A stretch of DNA of 64,000 bases from a virus. Within the stretch, counting starts at the first letter, position 1; each line of letters begins with the position of its first letter. The translations under genes were made by a program, and so were the position numbers. Below, piece after piece: positions 57,966 to 64,000 of this stretch. The notes beneath the pieces are model-generated. The model searched no databases. It saw only the letters and a list, made by a program, of their open reading frames with translations, and was not told where the DNA came from. The DNA lies in the IMG/VR virus record IMGVR_UViG_3300034105_001195, positions 1 to 64,000 of that record; one strand, written 5' to 3'.

Positions 57966-58331
57966 TTATACCCCTACCATAAAGAATGAGTGTAATGATG
58001 CTCCTGCACCGCTTACCTGATTTATTGCTGAAATTCTTGCTGTACTGATATCAGCTAAAGCAGTTGCTCTATCTAATCCAATGTCTGCTAGTGATGCTAC
58101 TCTTGCTGTTTCTAGAGATGCCGCCGATGTAGATCTTTTTGTTTCTAGTTCCGTAATTTTAGCTGCAGTTGCGGCGACAATATCATCGACACCTAACATA
58201 TTTGCTAGCTCGGTCATAGCTTTAGCAAGATAAATCATATCTTGTGTTGTTGTTGCAGAGTTCGTCATTGAAGTCATCTTCGTCTTCATTGCGTTGATCT
58301 GAGTTGCTAGGCTATCATAAACTACGGTCAT
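57966..58331 (-). CDS. Helical fibre-associated protein, paralogue D1 (121 aa)
   Basis: A 121-residue helical protein: MTVVYDSLATQINAMKTKMTSMTNSATTTQDMIYLAKAMTELANMLGVDDIVAATAAKITELETKRSTSAASLETARVASLADIGLDRATALADIS... The AKITELETKR...LETARV...LADI pattern gives a coiled coil, as in fibre or tail-attachment trimers. A paralogue with the same pattern is at 62.30-62.67 kb. Strong AAGGAGATAACAA precedes the start. Confidence 0.7.
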   Translation of the reverse strand: MTVVYDSLATQINAMKTKMTSMTNSATTTQDMIYLAKAMTELANMLGVDDIVAATAAKITELETKRSTSAASLETARVASLADIGLDRATALADISTARISAINQVSGAGASLHSFFMVGV

Positions 58332-58349
58332 TTGTTATCTCCTTGATAA

Positions 58350-58358
58350 AGTATATCA
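58350..58358 (-). promoter_or_regulatory. Possible extended -10 promoter
   Basis: TGA-TATACT about 20 bases before the D1 ATG in the 36-base gap, with a good SD after it. No -35 hexamer. A start near 58343 would give a short leader. Confidence 0.4.
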
Positions 58359-58367
58359 TATGTTCTT

Positions 58368-58937
58368 TTATATTCCTAGGTCCAATTCTAGGCTTACTAT
58401 ACGGGCATCAAAGCTGGCTACCTGAGAAGATAATGTTCCTAAAGAGTTTGTAACTGTTGTAGAAAAATTAGCATCATCTCCTAGAGCCGCCGCCAACTCA
58501 TTTAAAGTATTTAAAGCTGTTGGGGCTGAGTCAACTAAATTAGCAAGCTGAGATAGAGGGACAAGGCCATTTGCGTCAAGTGTCGCTAGTCCGTCTGGAT
58601 TGCCTACCAGGGTGTCTGGCACGTATGTCTGAGCGGCGGTAGAAGCAAGACCACTAACTGCTGTATCTACATATGTCTTTGTTGCAAGAGCAGTAGTATC
58701 GGCAATTCCATGAATATTTGTAGTGGCATTATTATGTGTTGTAATTGCTGAAGTTAAATCAGTTGCTAGAACGTTTGCAAATACTAGAGCAGAAAATGTT
58801 GCTACGCCATTACCTATCTTAAACTTATTAAGAGTTGTATCAATGCCAATTTCACCAGCTTGTAAGACTGGATTATATAGAGCCCAATTTGCCGTGGTGT
58901 CTCTGCGAAGTCTAAATGTTACATTTGTAGTTGTCAT
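58368..58937 (-). CDS. Tail fibre with tropism-determinant-like N-terminus
   Basis: A 189-residue fibre. The first 45 residues (NVTFRLRRDTTANWALYNPVLQAGEIGIDTTLNKFKIGNG) match the N-terminal domain of major tropism determinants and many fibres (FRLRRDT...N.VLQAGEIG.dt....KiGnG). A helix and the shared TYVPDTLVGNPDGLATLDANGLVPLSQLANLVDSAPTAL module follow. Short, so it is perhaps an adaptor onto which the adhesins are docked. ATGA overlap with the previous gene. Confidence 0.8.
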   Translation of the reverse strand: MTTTNVTFRLRRDTTANWALYNPVLQAGEIGIDTTLNKFKIGNGVATFSALVFANVLATDLTSAITTHNNATTNIHGIADTTALATKTYVDTAVSGLASTAAQTYVPDTLVGNPDGLATLDANGLVPLSQLANLVDSAPTALNTLNELAAALGDDANFSTTVTNSLGTLSSQVASFDARIVSLELDLGI

Positions 58938-59140
58938 GCGGGATTAGCGTCTCCTCCATCATAACTTACTCCAGCTGCCGCTCCAGTTGAAACTACCGCA
59001 CCATCATATGAATGAAGGTGATCAAATACTACTGCTGGATCTGTAAACAATGCCCATTTAGCACCATCCCATTTCCAACGAATTCCGTTGCTTGTGAATG
59101 TTTGATTTAATGTTGGGCTTAGGGGGAATATGGTAGCCAT
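58934..59140 (-). CDS. Short fibre-anchor protein (68 aa)
   Basis: A 68-residue protein, MATIFPLSPTLNQTFTSNGIRWKWDGAKWALF..., i.e. the same anchor module found at the start of two collagen-like fibres (F-P-x-SPT-x-NQxF...W-x-WDG). Followed by a short linker (VFDHLHSYDGAVVSTG). It may be a free anchor or a remnant of a larger fibre. TATAAT-N6-ATG precedes it and suggests a leaderless message. Confidence 0.7.
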   Translation of the reverse strand: MATIFPLSPTLNQTFTSNGIRWKWDGAKWALFTDPAVVFDHLHSYDGAVVSTGAAAGVSYDGGDANPA

Positions 59141-59146
59141 ATTAGT

Positions 59147-59152
59147 ATTATA
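59147..59152 (-). promoter_or_regulatory. -10 box placed for leaderless start
   Basis: TATAAT then six bases then the ATG of the 68-residue gene; the box spans the TAA stop of the Kelch-like gene, so it could also be accidental. No SD is present. Confidence 0.4.
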
Positions 59153-60539
59153 CCCTAGCTGCGTATGAAGGTACTGCTACCTGAGATTGTGTTTGTGAGA
59201 TTAAGTAATATTGTCCAGCATCTAGGTAGTGTGCATATGAAGTGGCACTTCCTGGATTATTTGCAACAGATAGAACCTGTGTTGGTGCCCAGTACTGTGG
59301 TGTTTCTACAGGGGCAGGAAGGAATCCAGTAGCAATATATGTTGCCTTTGAATACTTACGATCAAATTGGTCATATAGGTACAATGCATCTTCTGTATAT
59401 GTGCGACCATTCATATGACCTAGTGTGTCAAATGCCTTTGTTGCTGACTTAAAGTTCTTAATAGTAGTATATGTATTTGTTGCTGGATTATAGTATCCAA
59501 ACCAGTAATCGAATGTAGATTCAGTTCCCTTATCTACCGCCGTCTTTCTTTCTCCTGAGATATAAACCTTGCCCTCATATGAGAACACAAATGTGCGGTC
59601 ATAAGAGTTAGAAGGCTCTCCTGGCATCTTAGCAATAGCAGACCAAGTATTAGTTGATCCAGTCCACTTGTATGCAAGGTTTCCAAAATAATGTGTTGTA
59701 GGAACGTTTGATGTTTCTAGATAATGTGTTCCAAATGTGTAGACGTTTCCATCTCCTGGAGCGGCCATAAGAATATTCATTGTATTCAAAGCATCTGGGT
59801 AATTAGACTTTGCTGTCTGAGTAAATGATGCTGTAGCCATATCCTTTTGGATAAAGGTTGTATACATAGTCTGATTATGAGTTTGAACTCCGCCTGCTGA
59901 ATTATATTGTCCTCCGCCTGCTATGTACATCTTGTTATTAGTATAGTCAAAGGCAAATGATGCACCTTTGTAGTTATTTGAATAAAGATCGACTGCTGCC
60001 ATTGTTGTAGCATTTACGATCTTGCCTGCATAATATGCATCTGTGGCAACATTATATGTTGGATAAGACCAGACATAATCTGTTCCGCCAATATTTCTAC
60101 AAGTTAAGGCATTAGTAAGTTGTACTGTTGGAGTTGTAGGAATTGTTGGGGTTGGTGTAGTATTTGTATTTGAAATCAATCCTGAAGATATTACGGCATT
60201 TGAATTTGTTGGCCAGTTGATGTACTGGTTATCTGAAACAAAAACAATCTTGGCCCAAGACTTGCTTGGGTTAAAGTTCCATGTTGTAGTAAATGAAGGG
60301 CTAACAAAAGATGAGTCGATTACATTTCCATCGCCATCTAGAATATTTATATAAGTAACATTAGTTGGAGCACCGTTAGTAAAATCAAGGCTGTATAGAC
60401 CACCATTGACAAGCATGCCTACGTTTAGAATAAATATACGCTGCTTTGTTACTGCTGATGCTGATGGTGCTTTGAACGTCAAGTTACCGCCTAGGGCGGG
60501 CAAGGAGTTCTTAGATACCAAATCTAGTGTTACTGCCAT
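59148..60539 (-). CDS. Kelch-like beta-propeller tail protein
   Basis: A 463-residue protein. N-terminal jelly-roll-like part (about 15-130; IFILNVGMLVNGGLYSLDFTN...WAKIVFVSDNQYINWP). Then a propeller-like region (about 150-400) with Kelch features: repeated YNxxTNxxY/YIAGG-type strands (FDYTNNKMYIAGGG; APGDGNVYTFG; WTGSTNTWSAIAKMPG; YEGKVYISGER; YNPATNTYTTIKNF). Kelch propellers bind proteins or sugars, so a host-recognition role is likely. Strong AAAAGGAG before the start. Confidence 0.75.
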   Translation of the reverse strand: MAVTLDLVSKNSLPALGGNLTFKAPSASAVTKQRIFILNVGMLVNGGLYSLDFTNGAPTNVTYINILDGDGNVIDSSFVSPSFTTTWNFNPSKSWAKIVFVSDNQYINWPTNSNAVISSGLISNTNTTPTPTIPTTPTVQLTNALTCRNIGGTDYVWSYPTYNVATDAYYAGKIVNATTMAAVDLYSNNYKGASFAFDYTNNKMYIAGGGQYNSAGGVQTHNQTMYTTFIQKDMATASFTQTAKSNYPDALNTMNILMAAPGDGNVYTFGTHYLETSNVPTTHYFGNLAYKWTGSTNTWSAIAKMPGEPSNSYDRTFVFSYEGKVYISGERKTAVDKGTESTFDYWFGYYNPATNTYTTIKNFKSATKAFDTLGHMNGRTYTEDALYLYDQFDRKYSKATYIATGFLPAPVETPQYWAPTQVLSVANNPGSATSYAHYLDAGQYYLISQTQSQVAVPSYAARV

Positions 60540-60551
60540 TTTTTACTCCTT

Positions 60552-60839
60552 TTATCTATCTGTCCAGCTTAAAGTGCTCTCATCCCAAAATTTTGCAATT
60601 GGATTTGGATTTGGGCCTTCAGGAGATTCCCAAATAAAGTCTGAGTTTAAAACCCATGACTCGTAAGGCTTTGCTGATAAAAACTTGTTTATCTCTGCGT
60701 CGTATGTCATACCAATAGCGGCAACAGATGTGTCTTCTGTAACTTTTACAAAGAACTCTGAAATAGAGTTTATCTTGTCGTCGTCACAAATAATTATATT
60801 TTCAACTTTATTATTATTTAATATTGCATAAGTACTCAT
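60552..60839 (-). CDS. Tail fibre-associated protein, paralogue A2 (95 aa)
   Basis: A 95-residue protein, second copy of the A-type gene: MSTYAILNNNKVENIIICDDDKI...KPYESWVLNSDFIWESPEGPNPNPIAKFWDESTLSW. About half the positions agree with A1, including PYESW and GPNP-x-P. ATGA overlap with adhesin B2. Same role as A1, unknown. Confidence 0.75.
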   Translation of the reverse strand: MSTYAILNNNKVENIIICDDDKINSISEFFVKVTEDTSVAAIGMTYDAEINKFLSAKPYESWVLNSDFIWESPEGPNPNPIAKFWDESTLSWTDR

Positions 60840-61960
60840 ATTGTAAATGACCTCACAACTACTACCCCATTTGTTCCACCAAGACCAAGTGTACTTGATG
60901 TTGGGTGTCCGTTTGATGTTCCTTGACCACCAGAGCCATAGTGAACAGAATATCCATTATATCCAGAAACCCCATGTGATCCATTTGGAGTAGATCCATA
61001 TCCGCCTCCGCCATACATTGCTGTTTGTCCTGAAAGAGTTGAAACAAATCCAGCTCCACCCCGACCGTCGTTTCCAGCTGTACCGTCGCCAACTGCTCCG
61101 CCGCCGCCTCCGCCTCTTGAGCCAGTTGAGTTTCCAGAGTGACCCTGACCTCCAGATCTTCCTCCTTCAAAACCTAAAGAGCCAGAAACATCTAATCCCA
61201 TAGAAGCTGTTTGAACAACTCCACCAGGATTTGTTGGAGCGCTTGCGCCTGCACAACCTCCTCCAGAGTTTCCTCCAGATCTTCCTGCACGATTATTCCA
61301 GCCTCCGCCGCCTCCGCCGCCTAGTGCAAAAATGTTTCCGAAATAAGTTTTTGCTCCATCAAACCCAGGCTCAACTGCTGCAGGATTTGCTGAAGCGCCT
61401 GCGCCAATCTGAACTGATGTTGGTGAAGCACCATTCATTCCATAAAGCATAACGACATTGCCTCCGCCTCCGCCTCCGCCTCCGCCGTGGGCATCTCCAT
61501 GACCTGCTCCTGAGCCTCCGCCTCCGCCAACTAGAATAACATTGACGAGATCTAGAGCTCCTGTAGGTCTAGTATAAGAACCAGAAGTTGTAATAATTTG
61601 TGGTGTTGCAGTAACTGCTGTTGAATAAGGATAAGAAGGAAGGCCAGCAGAAAAAACTGATGTCGGCTTTACTTTTATCTTAAAAAGTGAAACTAAATCT
61701 CCAGTTGCAGAAACTATATTAATACTAGTAAAAGAATGTGCTACGTTAACCATTTTATTAAGTGGAACACCTGTTGTTGTTGATCCAACAAAATATGCGT
61801 AACCAGTTTCTTGATTTGATGAATACACTCCGTAGTATCCCGCTGTACCACCTTGTGCCCAAGTTCTATTAAATGTCTCCATATATATGGATCCAACAAA
61901 TGTCATATTTGGCATTCCGCCGCCGCCGCCTGATGCGGGAACTGTATTAAACCCTGGCAT
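60836..61960 (-). CDS. Glycine-rich adhesin, paralogue B2 (374 aa)
   Basis: A 374-residue second copy of the adhesin: jelly-roll half (about 20-125; FVGSIYMETFNRTWAQGGTAGYYGVYSSNQETGYAYFVGST...VNVAHSFTSINIVS), then NVILVGGGGGSGAGHGDAHGGGGGGGGGNVVML and many glycine runs to GGTNGVVVVRSFTI. Conserved framework with B1 but different loops between the glycine runs, the pattern expected for adhesins under receptor-driven selection. Confidence 0.78.
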   Translation of the reverse strand: MPGFNTVPASGGGGGMPNMTFVGSIYMETFNRTWAQGGTAGYYGVYSSNQETGYAYFVGSTTTGVPLNKMVNVAHSFTSINIVSATGDLVSLFKIKVKPTSVFSAGLPSYPYSTAVTATPQIITTSGSYTRPTGALDLVNVILVGGGGGSGAGHGDAHGGGGGGGGGNVVMLYGMNGASPTSVQIGAGASANPAAVEPGFDGAKTYFGNIFALGGGGGGGWNNRAGRSGGNSGGGCAGASAPTNPGGVVQTASMGLDVSGSLGFEGGRSGGQGHSGNSTGSRGGGGGGAVGDGTAGNDGRGGAGFVSTLSGQTAMYGGGGYGSTPNGSHGVSGYNGYSVHYGSGGQGTSNGHPTSSTLGLGGTNGVVVVRSFTI

Positions 61961-62295
61961 TATGCATCTACCTCCGAACCAAATAGATTAAACGCTATTG
62001 CTGTTGATGCTCCATAAACTTCTACGATATCTCCTGTACCTAGGGTCATTGAAAGTTGAAGGGCTTGTGATACTCCGCCAGCTGCTGCTGTATCATATAC
62101 AAGAATTTGCTTGTTGTCTGCGGCTGCTCCTGCTACTCTTACTCTTACTCTATATAGAATATCGTCTGATGTAAGGTTAGCTACTGTTAGTGATGAACAG
62201 ATAGCCTGCTTTCCTGAAGGAACAGCGTAAATCTGTGTGTATGTTGCGTTTGCTGATGGAACTACTTGTCCCAGTACCTTGTAATTAATTGCCAT
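61960..62295 (-). CDS. Small virion-like beta protein, paralogue C2 (111 aa)
   Basis: A 111-residue second copy of the C-type gene: MAINYKVLGQVVPSANATYTQIYAVPSGKQAICSSLTVANLTS...VEVYGASTAIAFNLFGSEVDA. Clear match to C1 in the opening (YK-x-LGQ), GKQAI, LTVAN and the C-terminus. GGGAG and TAATG junctions as in the first cassette. Confidence 0.7.
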   Translation of the reverse strand: MAINYKVLGQVVPSANATYTQIYAVPSGKQAICSSLTVANLTSDDILYRVRVRVAGAAADNKQILVYDTAAAGGVSQALQLSMTLGTGDIVEVYGASTAIAFNLFGSEVDA

Positions 62296-62296
62296 T

Positions 62297-62665
62297 TTAT
62301 ATCATGCTCCCTATGAATAGTACGTTAAAACTTGTTGACGCTGAATTTATTTGATTCATTGTCGTTGTACCTAATGTTGTAATATTGCTAATTGCTGTTG
62401 CTCTTTCTGCTACTACGTCTGCCACCGCTCCGACTCGTGCAGTTTCCATCGATGCAAGAGAGGCAACTTTCTTTGTTTCAAGATCTGCAATTTTATCTGC
62501 AGTTGCTGTAACAATGTCATTTACGCCAAGCATTCCACCTAATGTGTCTAATGCTGATGCTAAATAAACTAAATCCTGTGCGCTATAAGTTGTGTGACCA
62601 ATTGATGCTGCAATCTCAGATTTAATAGCGGTAATTTCTGTGGCTAACGAGGTATAGTCTGGCAT
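62297..62665 (-). CDS. Helical fibre-associated protein, paralogue D2 (122 aa)
   Basis: A 122-residue second copy of the D-type gene: YTSLATEITAIKSEIAASIGHTTYSAQDLVYLASALDTLGGMLGVNDIVTATADKIADLETKKVASLASMETARVGAVADV... The helical register, LGV-(D/N)DIV, and the METARV segment match D1. Coiled coil likely. Confidence 0.7.
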   Translation of the reverse strand: MPDYTSLATEITAIKSEIAASIGHTTYSAQDLVYLASALDTLGGMLGVNDIVTATADKIADLETKKVASLASMETARVGAVADVVAERATAISNITTLGTTTMNQINSASTSFNVLFIGSMI

Positions 62666-62666
62666 T

Positions 62667-62894
62667 TTACATTGTCTCCATTCTGTTCATCCTTAAAGCC
62701 ATAGCAACTTTTTCATAAGTTTTCTGCCAACCGCTTTTGGTGTATTGCTCAAGTGTATCATGAGTTGTATTAAAATACAGGTCTCCAATACTAGCATTTT
62801 GTGGTCTTTCTTGTACTGTGCCTACTGGTATTGTTGCTCCCCCGCCCCCGCCTGCGAGAGCTACTGATGCTGAAGCTGCTTTACGAATTCCCAT
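62667..62894 (-). CDS. Small fibre module protein (75 aa)
   Basis: A 75-residue protein: MGIRKAASASVALAGGGGGATIPVGTVQERPQNASIGDLYFNTTHDTLEQYTKSGWQKTYEKVAMALRMNRMETM. The SIGDLYFNTT...SGW module also occurs in the 516-residue appendage and in the fibre at 63.2 kb. Probably a free module joined non-covalently to a fibre. TAATG-type junction with the next gene. Confidence 0.65.
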   Translation of the reverse strand: MGIRKAASASVALAGGGGGATIPVGTVQERPQNASIGDLYFNTTHDTLEQYTKSGWQKTYEKVAMALRMNRMETM

Positions 62895-63193
62895 TAAAGT
62901 TCTACCCCCGATATGTGAAAGTTTACAGAAGTTGAAGATGCAAAACCTTTTATAGTTTGCGTGGTAGAAAGAACTGTCTTGGTATCCATAACAAGGGTAT
63001 CGTTTGCGCCAACTGTTACTCCAGAAAGGTATGCAACGTCATTAAATAAAATTGAGGCGGTAATTGCTACAGCAGTTGTATTGGTAATTGAAATATTAGT
63101 TACTATATTAGTCTTGCTTGCTGGAACAGTATATAGCGTTGCTGAGGAAGTGGCTGCTGCTGCCCTTACAAATTGTTTTGCTACATTTGCCAT
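62894..63193 (-). CDS. Small virion-like beta protein, paralogue C3 (99 aa)
   Basis: A 99-residue protein: MANVAKQFVRAAAATSSATLYTVPASKTNIVTNISITNTTAVAITASILFNDVAYL..., similar in pattern (ATLYTVPASK...NISITNT) to C1/C2 but more divergent. Beta-sandwich with no catalytic motif. Strong AGGAGATAAT precedes it. Confidence 0.65.
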   Translation of the reverse strand: MANVAKQFVRAAAATSSATLYTVPASKTNIVTNISITNTTAVAITASILFNDVAYLSGVTVGANDTLVMDTKTVLSTTQTIKGFASSTSVNFHISGVEL

Positions 63194-63201
63194 ATTATCT
63201 C

Positions 63202-63975
63202 CTAGTACGCTCCCATTATTATACCAATTTCTGTGTCATAAACAGAGTTTGTGATATTAGTAATAAAATTAGCATCGTCGCCTACGGCTGCTGCTAATTC
63301 ATTTAGGGTATTCAGCACTGCTGGAGCCCCATCAATTATATTTCCTAGCTGGGAGATAGGAACATTTCCAGTTGCATCTAGCGTTGCTATTCCATCTGGG
63401 TTACCGACCAAAGAATCTGGCACATAAGTTTCTGCGGCGGTTGAGGAGAGCGCTGAGACTGCATTATCTACATATGTCTGAGATGCAATTAATGCGGTAT
63501 TTACTGATATTGCTTTTGTAGTTGTATTGTAAGAAAGACCTGATCCTACTGCATTTCCAACGGCATCTTTTGCATTTGTATCGGTATAAGGGTTTACCCA
63601 TGTAACTGCATAGTCTGCGTTTGAAGATTTAGCTGCAATCTGACCAGTGGTTCCGCCTGCTGCTACTCCTGGACCAACAGGTCCGACGGGGCCAAAAGAT
63701 ATTTCTACCCAGAATGTTCCATCATAAGTATAGAAGTGAGGATCAACGTTGTTGTACCAAAGATCACCCTCTTTAGGAGAAGGTGTTGTTGGTGCTGTAG
63801 TTCCTATTGATACCGCAGATCCTGATGAACCTGCTCCAACTTCAATCCAACCAGTATTAGTATAAACTCTTACTTTGTTAGTAACGCTATTTAAATATAG
63901 GTCACCGATTCTTGGATTTGCTGGGTCAGTCGCTAAACTGACTGTATTTAAGGAGACTAATCTTTTTACAGACAT
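63202..63975 (-). CDS. Tail fibre with shared modules
   Basis: A 257-residue fibre: N-terminal DPANPRIGDLYLNSVTNKVRVYTNTGW and PSPKEGDLWYNNVDPHFYTYDGTFWVEI modules (both found elsewhere in the region), a short collagen-like GPVGPVGPGVAAGG, then the TYVPDSLVGNPDGIATLDATGNVPISQLGNIIDGAPAV module at about 187-225, with helices to the C-terminus. ACCAGTGATTAC-side upstream sequence contains AAGGAGAGATAA, a strong SD. Confidence 0.75.
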   Translation of the reverse strand: MSVKRLVSLNTVSLATDPANPRIGDLYLNSVTNKVRVYTNTGWIEVGAGSSGSAVSIGTTAPTTPSPKEGDLWYNNVDPHFYTYDGTFWVEISFGPVGPVGPGVAAGGTTGQIAAKSSNADYAVTWVNPYTDTNAKDAVGNAVGSGLSYNTTTKAISVNTALIASQTYVDNAVSALSSTAAETYVPDSLVGNPDGIATLDATGNVPISQLGNIIDGAPAVLNTLNELAAAVGDDANFITNITNSVYDTEIGIIMGAY

Positions 63976-63985
63976 TTATCTCTCC

Positions 63986-64000
63986 TTAACCAGTGATTAC
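63986..64000 (-). CDS. C-terminal end of a gene cut by the window edge
   Basis: The last bases read, on the minus strand, ...VITG followed by TAA, directly before the SD of the 257-residue fibre gene. Only four residues are visible; the frame is the one that ends cleanly before the next start. Probably another fibre gene. Confidence 0.3.
   Translation of the reverse strand, partial: VITG

Noticed and set aside
1-64000. tRNA genes, integrase, attachment site, lysin
   Set aside because: I looked for these in gaps and among proteins. Intergenic space is very small and no cloverleaf, recombinase or cell-wall hydrolase motif was seen; a computed tRNA and domain search would be needed to exclude them fully.

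Overview
The window is a 64 kb piece of a tailed-phage genome (Caudoviricetes, long non-contractile or siphovirus-like tail). Every gene I can support reads leftward on the minus strand, with very tight packing (TAATG, ATGA and GTGA stop/start overlaps) and an AT-rich composition. No integrase, terminase, tRNA, CRISPR array or convincing lysis cassette is visible, so this is an internal part of a larger, probably lytic, genome. The host is not proven. The recurring extended -10 promoters, several candidate leaderless starts (TANNNT-N6-ATG) and the abundant collagen-like, glycine-rich and Ig-like appendage genes would suit a phage of an aquatic, possibly actinobacterial, host; that is inference.

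Layout in the direction of transcription (right to left). (1) 64.0-37.5 kb: a very large appendage / host-recognition region of tail-fibre-like genes built from shared modules: tropism-determinant N-termini, glycine-rich adhesins, a Kelch-like propeller, collagen-like fibres, Ig/FN3/IPT/PKD domains, a DUF285 (BspA-type) repeat protein and a LamG-like protein. A four-gene cassette is present twice (56.2-58.3 and 60.6-62.7 kb). Embedded here, with its own consensus promoter, is a flavin-dependent (tryptophan-type) halogenase followed by a small membrane protein. (2) 37.5-28.2 kb: head and neck genes: portal, XkdF-like protease/scaffold with an apparent nested scaffold start, HK97-type major capsid protein, head-tail connectors, tail tube protein, and tail assembly chaperones joined by a -1 frameshift at CCCAAAC. 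(3) 28.2-11.2 kb: a 2736-residue tape measure with a long modular insert, then tail tip/baseplate genes and a peptidase-S74 tail spike. (4) 11.1-0 kb: a self-contained replication and recombination operon: metallophosphoesterase, MerR-like regulator, DnaB helicase, DnaG primase, ssDNA-binding protein, DnaE-type DNA polymerase III, MazG, RecA, a PD-(D/E)XK-like nuclease, and small zinc-ribbon and membrane proteins.

Transcription appears punctuated by compact units in which a rho-independent terminator overlaps or abuts a consensus promoter (11.1, 28.9, 33.0 and 56.2 kb), so abundant virion transcripts end where the next transcript starts. The most unusual content is the halogenase/membrane pair, the modular tape measure with a kinase-like segment, the 13-copy 72-bp coding repeat of the DUF285 protein, the cupredoxin-like domain inside a collagen-like fibre, and the duplicated appendage cassettes.
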